Source: CAYTKU01 sp964550845 (GTDB taxonomy: Bacteria; Patescibacteriota; Patescibacteriia; Magasanikbacterales; UBA922). From it: DNA of 7,272 bases. The DNA lies in assembly GCA_964550845.1 (NCBI GenBank), contig CAZKAD010000050.1, positions 1 to 7,272 of the forward strand, in the 5' to 3' direction. The position numbers and the translations under genes are program-made. The notes under the pieces are model-generated. The model saw nothing but the letters and a program-made list of their open reading frames with translations. It had not been told where the DNA came from and did no database searches. Positions 1-6,316 of this stretch are shown here, one piece after another (positions within the stretch are counted from its first letter, which is position 1; each line of letters starts with the position of its first letter).

Positions 1-279
1 GCTGCTCTTTCTCCAAGTAGGGTTTGTCACACGCTCCTGTCACCAGGGCGTATGTATCGTAGCATATGACTCGAGATCATATACCTCCATACACTTTTCA
101 CCTTTCCTCCGACTTTACGTCGGAGTAGTATTGTCTCTGTGACACTATCCCGCTTGGACTGTCACCAGCCCAAGGGTGGGTGTTACCCACTACTTTTGTC
201 CTTTTTACAGCTGTAAAAAGAGGAGTTCGGACTTTCCTCCCCGACATACTATCGAGGCGATCATCAGCAAAAAAAGACT
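1..279 (-). ncRNA. rnpB: RNase P RNA, type A, 3' end cut by window edge
   Basis: This is the catalytic RNA of ribonuclease P, which trims the 5' leader of pre-tRNAs. Read on the minus strand, the conserved blocks appear in the right order. GGAGGAAAGTCCG (240-228) is the 5' strand of P4 with its flank. GTGTCACAGAGACAATAC (145-128) is the P10/P11 core. GGTGAAAAG follows, before a long P12 helix (about 107-49). CTGGTGACAGG looks like P13/P14 with a GUGA loop. The block beginning ACAAACCCTACTTGGAG (27-1) matches the conserved region before the A-rich joining segment. P13/P14-like elements point to type A rather than Bacillus type B. The 3' strand of P4, P15-P18 and the 3' strand of P1 lie outside the window. 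The 5' end is placed about 7 bases after the -10 box and is uncertain by about 5 bases. A perfect 20-base palindrome (201-220) forms an extra helix downstream of P4. Confidence 0.94.
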
Positions 280-284
280 GTGTA

Positions 285-313
285 AATATACTCCTTTTTG
301 AGTATTTTGTCAA
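285..313 (-). promoter_or_regulatory. Sigma70-type promoter of rnpB
   Basis: On the minus strand, a perfect TTGACA -35 box (313-308) is followed by a 17-base spacer and TATATT (290-285), one mismatch from consensus. Transcription should start near 279, which fits the expected 5' end of the RNase P RNA, about 40 bases before the GGAGGAAAGTCCG block. A strong promoter is what a stable RNA needs. The spacer holds a 6-bp inverted repeat, ATACTC (288-293) and GAGTAT (300-305), that runs into the -10 box. Confidence 0.85.
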
Positions 314-314
314 G

Positions 315-343
315 TTGACCAACCCTCTTTTTTAGAGTAGTAT
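315..343 (+). promoter_or_regulatory. Probable promoter of the glycan/queA operon
   Basis: TTGACC (315-320) lies 17 bases before TAGTAT (338-343), giving a predicted start near 350 and a leader of only about 17 bases before the ATG at 367. TATACA at 341-346 is an alternative -10 box, but with a long 20-base spacer. The -35 box is separated by a single base from the -35 box of the divergent rnpB promoter, so the two polymerases could hardly bind at once. No Shine-Dalgarno sequence exists in the leader; seven T residues (360-366) precede the ATG. Confidence 0.65.
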
Positions 344-366
344 ACAGAAAACTTTGTACTTTTTTT

Positions 367-1767
367 ATGAAACGTTTTCAACTGTTTCTCATGGTACTCC
401 AGGTACCTTTTGATTTCCTTTTTCTTCTCTTTGCGGCTATTTCAGCTTTTTTTCTTCGCTTTACTCCTTGGGCAACAGATTTGAAGCCTATTCTTTTTGA
501 TTTAACACTTTCTGAATATATACAAAGATCTTGTTGGTTTGCCCTTCTTTCGATTGTTTTTTTTGCACTCCTTGGTCTTTATCGACCAAACCCCAATCGT
601 AAACTTGCCGCTGATGCCATTCGTATTTTTGTCGCTCTTTCTAGCTGTCTTGCTGTTGTCGCACTTTATATCATGTTTACGCAGCAATTATTTGATTCAC
701 GTTTCTTGGTTGCTGCGAGCTGGGTATTTGCTCTTATCTATGTTACGATCGGTCGATTTTTTATGTGGACAATACGGCGTTTGTGTTTTCGTATGGGAAT
801 TGGTCAAAGACGCGTTGCCATTATTGGCCATGATTCTGTTGCGGAAGAACTCAAAGCGACTCTCATGGGACAACCAGAGCTTGGCTACTGCGTAACCCAA
901 CACTTTGACCGTTTTGATACAGGAGCAAAACATTTGCTTGAAAAAGAATCTGTTGATGAAATAATTTTTGCCAATCCTCGCGCCAATGAAAAAGAGGCTC
1001 TCAAAGCACTTCAATTTGCTGACGCGCATCATATTATTTTCAAATATTCAGCAGATTTATTTGCTACACTCTCTGCCAATACTGCGCTCTATCCAGTAGG
1101 AAGTATTCCGATTGTAGAATTACGACGCACCCCACTTGATGGTTGGGGAGCTGTTGTAAAAAGATTATTTGATATTTGTGGGTCTTTATTTTTTATCATT
1201 TTGCTTTCACCTATCATGGTAATCGCTGCTATTGCTATAAAACTTGATAGCAAAGGTCCGGTTTTTTTCAAATATCAGCGAATTGGGAGATTTGGAAAAC
1301 CTTTTACGTATTTCAAATTTCGCTCTATGGTTGATGGTGCTCATGCCAAGCGCTATGACCCAGAATTTCGCAAAGATGTAAAAGATCTACGGGGTTGGAA
1401 TGAAAAAAATCCAATTGTCAAATATGAAAATGATCCACGCATTACCCGTGTGGGAAAATTTCTTCGTAAATACAGTATAGACGAAATACCTGAATTTTTT
1501 CTCTCTTTCTGGGGAAGCATGAGTCTTGTTGGACCTCGTCCTCATGAAAAAGAAGAAGTAGAAAAATACGAAGACGGACATAAAAAGGTTTTGTTTTTGA
1601 AGCCGGGAATTACAGGAATGGCACAGGTCTCAGGACGCAGTGATCTCGAATTTGAAGAAGAAGTAAAACTCGATGTACTCTATATTGAAAAATGGTCTTT
1701 ATTTCTTGATCTTATTATTTTGGCCAAAACACCTCTGGTTCTGCTCAAAAAAAGAAAAGCATTATGA
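367..1767 (+). CDS. Polyprenyl-phosphate sugar-1-phosphate transferase (WbaP-like)
   Basis: This 466-residue membrane enzyme should transfer a sugar-1-phosphate from a nucleotide sugar to undecaprenyl phosphate, the first step in making a lipid-linked surface glycan. Four hydrophobic segments lie at about residues 8-31, 55-72, 86-105 and 113-135. A degenerate Rossmann-like domain follows (RVAIIGHDSVAEEL, about 149-250), then the bacterial sugar transferase domain (about 264-466). That domain has the re-entrant hydrophobic helix (268-291), the KYQRIGRFGKPF and FKFRSM motifs (302-321), the catalytic Asp-Glu pair D372-E373 in SIDEIPEF, and GPRP (389-392). Length and order fit the WbaP/EPS polyprenyl glycosylphosphotransferase family; the sugar cannot be told from sequence. 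The ATG at 367 follows a T7 run with no Shine-Dalgarno site and opens directly on the first membrane segment. Its TGA stop overlaps the next start by 4 bases (ATGA). Confidence 0.93.
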   Translation: MKRFQLFLMVLQVPFDFLFLLFAAISAFFLRFTPWATDLKPILFDLTLSEYIQRSCWFALLSIVFFALLGLYRPNPNRKLAADAIRIFVALSSCLAVVALYIMFTQQLFDSRFLVAASWVFALIYVTIGRFFMWTIRRLCFRMGIGQRRVAIIGHDSVAEELKATLMGQPELGYCVTQHFDRFDTGAKHLLEKESVDEIIFANPRANEKEALKALQFADAHHIIFKYSADLFATLSANTALYPVGSIPIVELRRTPLDGWGAVVKRLFDICGSLFFIILLSPIMVIAAIAIKLDSKGPVFFKYQRIGRFGKPFTYFKFRSMVDGAHAKRYDPEFRKDVKDLRGWNEKNPIVKYENDPRITRVGKFLRKYSIDEIPEFFLSFWGSMSLVGPRPHEKEEVEKYEDGHKKVLFLKPGITGMAQVSGRSDLEFEEEVKLDVLYIEKWSLFLDLIILAKTPLVLLKKRKAL

Positions 1768-2885
1768 AGATTGCCCTTGTACATGATTATCTGGCGCAGG
1801 ATGGGGGAGCCGAACGGGTACTCAAAGCCTTTCATGAGATTTGGCCAGATGCTCCTATTTTTGTTCTTTTTCATAGAAAGGGAAGTGTGAAGGGATTTGA
1901 AAATGCAGATATTCGTGAATCGTTTTTTCGTTTTTTGCCATTTGGTCGTACACGGTATCAATGGTACCTTCCTTGGATGCCGCTTGCCACAGAAAAACAC
2001 AATCTCCATGATTTTGATGTTGTGATCTCTTCAACCAGTGCCTTTGCCAAAGGCGTGCTCACACGTCCGACAACACTTCATATTTCTTATTGTCATACGC
2101 CGACTCGGTATTTGTGGACTGATACACACGAATATATCGCAGAATTGAAGTACAATCCGCTCATCAAAGCTATGCTTCCACGTCTCATGCATCATATACG
2201 GATATGGGACAAAGCGAGTGTAGACCGCGTTGATCAATTTATTGCCAATTCACGTACTGTTAAACATCGCATTCAAAAATACTATCGACATCCAAGTGAT
2301 GTTCTCTATCCTCCGGTTGATACAGATCAATTTGAAGTAGCAGAAAAACCAGGGGGTTATTATTTGGTCGGTGGAAGAATTGTTCCATACAAACGATTTG
2401 ATTTGGTTATTCAAGTGTTCAATCGTTTGGGATGGCCACTCAAAATTTATGGCACTGGGCCTGATCTGAAGCGATTGAAAAGTTTAGCCAAATCCAATAT
2501 TGAATTTGTTGGCGCAGTCGATGACAACCAAAAGGCGCAGCTTCTAAAACATGCGCGTGCTTTTTTCTATCCGCAAGTCGAGGACTTTGGGATTACCGCA
2601 GTAGAGGCGATGGCTGCTGGAGTACCGGTTATTGCTTATGGAGTTGGGGGTGTTACCGAAAGTGTGATCCCGGGTAAAACTGGAGTCTTTTTCAATGAAC
2701 AATCTTGGGAATCACTTCTTGATACCCTTCTTCATTTTGATCCATTTGCTTGGGATAGAAAGGCGATTCGTGAGCATGCAATGCAGTTTGATGTAAGCAA
2801 ATTCAAAAAGAATATGAAAGAATATGTGGAAGAAAAATACAAAGATTTTTTAGAAATGCAGAGATATGTTGAATCTCGGGATTGA
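1764..2885 (+). CDS. GT4 family glycosyltransferase, WbaZ/mannosyltransferase-like
   Basis: This is a 373-residue GT-B fold, retaining glycosyltransferase that probably adds the next sugar to the lipid-linked glycan on the cytoplasmic membrane face. The N-terminal half starts MKIALVHDYL and carries the glycine loop QDGGAERVL (12-20) and YCHTPTRYLW (109-118), a motif I associate with WbaZ-like enzymes. The C-terminal donor domain has GGRIVPYKR (203-211), where R205 and K210 should contact the donor phosphates. It also has the E-x7-E signature E273...E281 in EDFGITAVE, then EAMAAGVPVIAYGVGG. GDP-mannose is a plausible donor by family resemblance but is not shown. The start is fixed by the ATGA overlap with the preceding stop; only a weak purine-rich stretch (AAAAGAAAAG) precedes it, which suggests translational coupling. 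The 3' end overlaps the next gene by 20 bases. Confidence 0.92.
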   Translation: MKIALVHDYLAQDGGAERVLKAFHEIWPDAPIFVLFHRKGSVKGFENADIRESFFRFLPFGRTRYQWYLPWMPLATEKHNLHDFDVVISSTSAFAKGVLTRPTTLHISYCHTPTRYLWTDTHEYIAELKYNPLIKAMLPRLMHHIRIWDKASVDRVDQFIANSRTVKHRIQKYYRHPSDVLYPPVDTDQFEVAEKPGGYYLVGGRIVPYKRFDLVIQVFNRLGWPLKIYGTGPDLKRLKSLAKSNIEFVGAVDDNQKAQLLKHARAFFYPQVEDFGITAVEAMAAGVPVIAYGVGGVTESVIPGKTGVFFNEQSWESLLDTLLHFDPFAWDRKAIREHAMQFDVSKFKKNMKEYVEEKYKDFLEMQRYVESRD

Positions 2886-4005
2886 TATCAGTCCACTGAC
2901 GACTTCGACACGAACCGGAGTTGGAGAATATACCTATGGACTTTTAAATGCACTTTTCAATATTGATAGGAATAATCAATATTTTTTGTTTTATAATGCT
3001 TTTGTTGATGTAGAGAAATATGTGCCTGACTGGAAGAGAGAAAATATTCACTTTGTTCAAACTCGCTGGCCCAATAAACTGTTTCATAGTAGTATCCAAT
3101 TTTTAGGTTGGCCAAAGATAGATCGTTTGATTGAAAAGAAGAAAAAAATAAAACTCGATTATTTTTTTTCTCCCAATATTGGTTTTCAAAAAATTTCCAA
3201 AGAAACCAAACACCTTTTGACAGTGCATGATCTTTCATTTGAAATTTTTCCAGATTGTTTTTCTCGTAAAATGCAATTATGGCATAATTTTCTTTCACCC
3301 AAAAAACAATGTCAATTGGCTGGCCAGATTTTTGTTCCATCAAAAAATACGAAACGCGATATTCACGAGATGTATGAAATCCCAGAAGAAAAAATTACAG
3401 TAGTGTATCCAGGCATTTCAAAGGTGTATACCAATGAAATCACTGATACGCAAAAGCAGGAGGTACGAACAAAGTATAATTTGCCTGTGAAATATATACT
3501 TTTTCTCGGTACGATTGAACCAAGAAAAAACATTGAGGCCGTTCTGCAGGGGTTTGAACAGTTTCAAAAAAAGCATGGAAATGATTACCATTTGGTGATT
3601 GCTGGTGCCGGAGGATGGAAAAATAGAAAAATCATGAAAGCAATTGAAAAAAATAAAAGTGCAGCGTATATTGGTTATGTTGAGCCACTTGATAAACCTG
3701 CCCTCTATGCCATGGCCAGTGTATTTGTCTACCCAAGTCTCTATGAAGGATTTGGTTTTCCAGTTCTCGAAGCAATGGCCTGCGGAATTCCTGTTATAAC
3801 GAGCAGCCGGTCTTCACTTCCCGAAATTGCAGACAATGCAGCGTATTATGTGAATCCTTCGTATCCGTCGGAAATTGCTGAAGGCCTAGATCGGATACTT
3901 GGTCCTACTGAACTTCATAATTTTTTTGTTCAAAAAGGAAAAATGCAAGCGGGCAAATTTTCCTGGGATAAAACAGCTGAACAATTTTTAAATTTTCTTG
4001 TATGA
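2866..4005 (+). CDS. GT4 family glycosyltransferase, second in operon
   Basis: This is a second retaining GT-B glycosyltransferase, 379 residues, only distantly similar to its upstream neighbour and so probably adding a different sugar or linkage. It begins MLNLGIDISPL and has the acceptor-side loop RTGVGEYTYGLL (16-27) and the HD pair in TVHDLSFEIFPD (H121-D122). The donor-site motif is LGTIEPRKN (214-222), with R220 and K221 as likely phosphate contacts, followed by VIAGAGGW. The E-x7-E motif is E294...E302 in EGFGFPVLE, then AMACGIPVITS. These place it with GT4 enzymes of the EPS and O-antigen type. The ATG at 2866 overlaps the previous gene by 20 bases. A TTG one codon later is the only nearby alternative, and both keep the conserved NLGIDIS strand. 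The TGA stop overlaps the queA ATG by 4 bases. Confidence 0.92.
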   Translation: MLNLGIDISPLTTSTRTGVGEYTYGLLNALFNIDRNNQYFLFYNAFVDVEKYVPDWKRENIHFVQTRWPNKLFHSSIQFLGWPKIDRLIEKKKKIKLDYFFSPNIGFQKISKETKHLLTVHDLSFEIFPDCFSRKMQLWHNFLSPKKQCQLAGQIFVPSKNTKRDIHEMYEIPEEKITVVYPGISKVYTNEITDTQKQEVRTKYNLPVKYILFLGTIEPRKNIEAVLQGFEQFQKKHGNDYHLVIAGAGGWKNRKIMKAIEKNKSAAYIGYVEPLDKPALYAMASVFVYPSLYEGFGFPVLEAMACGIPVITSSRSSLPEIADNAAYYVNPSYPSEIAEGLDRILGPTELHNFFVQKGKMQAGKFSWDKTAEQFLNFLV

Positions 4006-5093
4006 ATACCAATGATTTTGATTACGTTCTTCCTGTTGAGCAGATTGCTCAAAAATCTGTTGAACCAAGAGATCATTCGAAACTGATGGTGATTGATCGG
4101 GATGTACGATCCGTTGAAGATCGTTTGTTTTATAACATTGAAGAATATTTTCGCTCTGGGGATCTTTTGGTCTGGAATAATTCTAAAGTTTTTAAGGCCC
4201 GACTGCTTGGTAAACTCATGAATCAGAACAACGAAGGACTGTGGGAGCACAAACGCGAAGTAGAAATATTTTTGATCAAACCAATGGAAAATGTTGGTGT
4301 GTGGCAAGTGCTCGGCAAACCAGGCAAGCATATTGCACCAGGGACCAGAGTAGAAATAGCTGAAGATTTTTGGTGCGATGTGATGCTCAAAGAAAAAGAA
4401 GGAACGATTTTGGTACAATTTTTTGGAGCAGAGGGTGTATGTCTGTCCGAAGAAAAAGTACGTGAGTCTGCCAACAAATATGGTCATATTCCCATTCCTC
4501 CCTATGTTAAAGATGAACCCCATGAATTGGATTCTTATCAAACGGTCTATTCCAAAAATGAAGGATCAGTGGCAGCACCAACAGCTGGATTTCACTTTAC
4601 TCCTGAACTGATTGAACGGTTAAAAGATAAGGGAGTAGAATTTGCAGAAGTCACGCTTCATGTCGGGCTCGGGACATTTCTCCCGGTCAAAGCTGAACGA
4701 ATCGAAGATCATACTATGCATAGCGAGTGGGTAGAAATTACTGAGGAAAATGCCAAAAAGTTAAATCGTGCCAAATCAGAAGGCAGACGTGTTATCGCTG
4801 TAGGTACGACAACTGTGCGGACTCTCGAGGCTGTCGCCCGTCTTGATCGCGACAAAAACATACATCACTTCATTCATCCCTATCATGGAGAAGTGAATAT
4901 TTTTATTACCCCTGGTTTTGAATTCAAAATTATCGATGCCATGATTACCAATTTTCATCTTCCAAAATCCACACTTCTCATGCTGGTCAGTGCTTTTGCA
5001 GGGGACAGAGAGTTTATGCTTTCATGCTATAAAAAAGCAGTCGAAGAAAAATATCGCTTTTTTAGTTTTGGTGATGCGATGTTTATTTTTTAA
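4002..5093 (+). CDS. queA: S-adenosylmethionine:tRNA ribosyltransferase-isomerase QueA
   Basis: QueA acts after Tgt in queuosine synthesis. It transfers the ribosyl part of S-adenosylmethionine onto preQ1 at position 34 of tRNAs for Asp, Asn, His and Tyr and isomerises it to epoxyqueuosine. The 363-residue product is full length, with family motifs throughout: DFDYVLPVEQIAQ near the start, EPRDHSKLMV (21-30), GHIPIPPYV (161-169), SVAAPTAGFHFT (189-200), LHVGLGTF (219-226), VGTTTVRTLE (267-276), then DAMITNFHLPKSTLL (312-326) and the C-terminal YRFFSFGDAMFIF. No key block is missing. The ATG overlaps the preceding glycosyltransferase stop (ATGA) and has no Shine-Dalgarno site, so translation probably depends on coupling. 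It is the last gene of the chain and ends in TAA just before the hairpin terminator. The enzyme reducing epoxyqueuosine (QueG or QueH) is not in the window. Confidence 0.97.
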   Translation: MNTNDFDYVLPVEQIAQKSVEPRDHSKLMVIDRDVRSVEDRLFYNIEEYFRSGDLLVWNNSKVFKARLLGKLMNQNNEGLWEHKREVEIFLIKPMENVGVWQVLGKPGKHIAPGTRVEIAEDFWCDVMLKEKEGTILVQFFGAEGVCLSEEKVRESANKYGHIPIPPYVKDEPHELDSYQTVYSKNEGSVAAPTAGFHFTPELIERLKDKGVEFAEVTLHVGLGTFLPVKAERIEDHTMHSEWVEITEENAKKLNRAKSEGRRVIAVGTTTVRTLEAVARLDRDKNIHHFIHPYHGEVNIFITPGFEFKIIDAMITNFHLPKSTLLMLVSAFAGDREFMLSCYKKAVEEKYRFFSFGDAMFIF

Positions 5094-5100
5094 TAAATAA

Positions 5101-5131
5101 AAAAAATCCTTCTTTAAACGAAGGATTTTTT
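5101..5131. terminator. Bidirectional intrinsic terminator between queA and tgt
   Basis: AAAAAATCCTTC (5101-5112) and GAAGGATTTTTT (5120-5131) are perfect 12-base complements around a 7-base loop. On the plus strand the hairpin ends in T6, eight bases after the queA stop. On the minus strand it is followed by T8 (5106-5099), so it also ends tgt. The distal arm and most of the loop lie inside the last codons of tgt (stop codon at 5116-5114). Confidence 0.88.
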
Positions 5132-6304
5132 GAGTTCAAGAAACCTATCTTCTTTTATTGCTTGGCGTATTTCTTTCATAAGATTTAAAAAGAAATGAAG
5201 ATTATGCAATGTCGCGAGGCGATAGGCCAGCAATTCTTCGGCTTTGAAAAGATGATGGAGATAGGATCGAGTGTGATTTTTACAAGTGAAACAAGCACAT
5301 CCTGGGTCAATGGGGCCAGTGTCAGTACGAAACTCTACTTTGGTAATATCAATGCGGTCATTCCATTTACTGTTGGTATTTTTTCCTTGCAAAATTTTTG
5401 GATGCACATAGAGTGTGCCATTGCGTGCAATGCGTGTGGGGGCAACACAGTCAAACATATCGACGCCACGTTCGACCACTTCAAAAAGATCAAGTGGCGA
5501 ATATCCAAGCCCCATGGTATAACGAGGTTTTTCTTCAGGCAGAAGCGGTACAACCCAGTCAAGAATATTTTTGGTTGCTTCCATATTGTAGCCAATACTT
5601 TCTCCGCCAATTGCGATTCCATCAAAATCCATTGCGGAAATAGTACGCGCAGATTCTTGACGGAGTTCTTTATGATTAGCGCCTTGGATAATTCCAAACA
5701 GAAATTGTCTATAGCCGTGATAGCTTAAATTTTTTTTGTGTTCATCAATACAGCGAGTTGCCCAGCGGTGGGTGCGCTCCATAGCCTGCCGAGTATATTT
5801 GGTATCCGCATCATCGGGTGTACATTCATCAAAGGCCATGATAATATCCGCTCCAATCTTGTGCTGGATACGAATGGCTTCTTCTGGACTAAAACGATGT
5901 TTGCTCCCATCGATATAGCTACGAAAGGTGACACCTTCTTCATCTATTTCAACGAGTTTGTCATTTTTATTCTCGCTTTCTTTTTTACGATCTTTTTGAG
6001 CACCTAAACTAAATACTTGAAATCCACCACTATCAGTCAGGATAGGTCTGTCCCAGTTCATAAATCTGTGTAGCCCACCAAAATCCGCCAGCAAATCTTC
6101 TCCAGGACGCAAATGCAAATGGTAAGTATTGCCGAGAATAATCTGAGCTTCGATTTTTTTGAGATCTTCAGTATCAAGACTTTTGACCGTTCCTTGGGTC
6201 CCGACAGGCATAAAAATCGGCGTTTCAATATCGCCATGGTCGGTATGGATTATACCTGTGCGTGCAGCGGTATTTTTTTCTTTGTGGGTAGTTTCAAAAA
6301 ACAT
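5114..6304 (-). CDS. tgt: tRNA-guanine transglycosylase (preQ1-inserting)
   Basis: Tgt exchanges guanine-34 of GUN-anticodon tRNAs for the queuosine precursor preQ1. All catalytic parts are present in the 396 residues: ETPIFMPVGTQGTVK (27-41), DSGGFQVFS with the general acid/base D91, FDECTP with base-binding D159, and MFDCVAPTR with nucleophile D285. A zinc site is formed by C336, C338, C341 and H367 (CxCx2Cx25H). Compared with E. coli Tgt, two insertions of roughly 13-14 residues are visible, at about 102-123 (charged, Lys/Glu-rich) and 301-326. The base-recognition loop reads GGESIGY (233-239) where the E. coli and Zymomonas type has GGLAVGE, so the usual Glu is Tyr. The ATG at 6304 lies only about two bases after the predicted transcription start, so the mRNA looks leaderless. 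The gene converges on queA and shares its terminator. Confidence 0.97.
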   Translation of the reverse strand: MFFETTHKEKNTAARTGIIHTDHGDIETPIFMPVGTQGTVKSLDTEDLKKIEAQIILGNTYHLHLRPGEDLLADFGGLHRFMNWDRPILTDSGGFQVFSLGAQKDRKKESENKNDKLVEIDEEGVTFRSYIDGSKHRFSPEEAIRIQHKIGADIIMAFDECTPDDADTKYTRQAMERTHRWATRCIDEHKKNLSYHGYRQFLFGIIQGANHKELRQESARTISAMDFDGIAIGGESIGYNMEATKNILDWVVPLLPEEKPRYTMGLGYSPLDLFEVVERGVDMFDCVAPTRIARNGTLYVHPKILQGKNTNSKWNDRIDITKVEFRTDTGPIDPGCACFTCKNHTRSYLHHLFKAEELLAYRLATLHNLHFFLNLMKEIRQAIKEDRFLELKKSFV

Positions 6305-6316
6305 ATAGGCCTATAT
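6303..6316. repeat. 14-bp perfect palindrome over the tgt start
   Basis: ATATAGGCCTATAT equals its own reverse complement. It covers the first two bases of the tgt start codon, the predicted transcription start and most of the -10 box. A related direct copy, ATATTAGGCTAT, overlaps it at 6313-6324. Position and symmetry suggest a repressor-type operator, but no binding protein can be named from this window, and chance AT-rich symmetry remains possible. Confidence 0.55.

Noticed and set aside
98..322. Minus-strand open frame of 74 codons
   Set aside because: It lies inside the RNase P RNA gene and its promoter; the conserved RNA blocks explain the sequence and the peptide resembles nothing.
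557..564. T8 runs in coding sequence (also at 3162-3169 and 6453-6460) as phase-variation sites
   Set aside because: All are in frame, encode Phe-rich hydrophobic segments or common codons, and are ordinary for AT-rich DNA; no evidence of length variation is available.
1765..1767. Alternative genetic code with TGA as Gly
   Set aside because: TGA ends three genes exactly where the families should end (1767, 2885, 4005) and no internal TGA is needed.
2957..3343. Minus-strand open frame of 128 codons opposite the second GT4 gene
   Set aside because: It is a shadow of the real coding frame; the sense frame carries GT4 motifs throughout.
3930..4541. Minus-strand open frame of 203 codons opposite queA
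   Set aside because: It is antisense to conserved QueA motifs and to the end of the GT4 gene, rich in Phe and Tyr as expected from complementing Lys/Glu codons, with no promoter or recognisable domain.
5195..5728. Plus-strand open frame of 177 codons opposite tgt
   Set aside because: It is fully antisense to the conserved Tgt catalytic and zinc regions, with no start signal or family resemblance.
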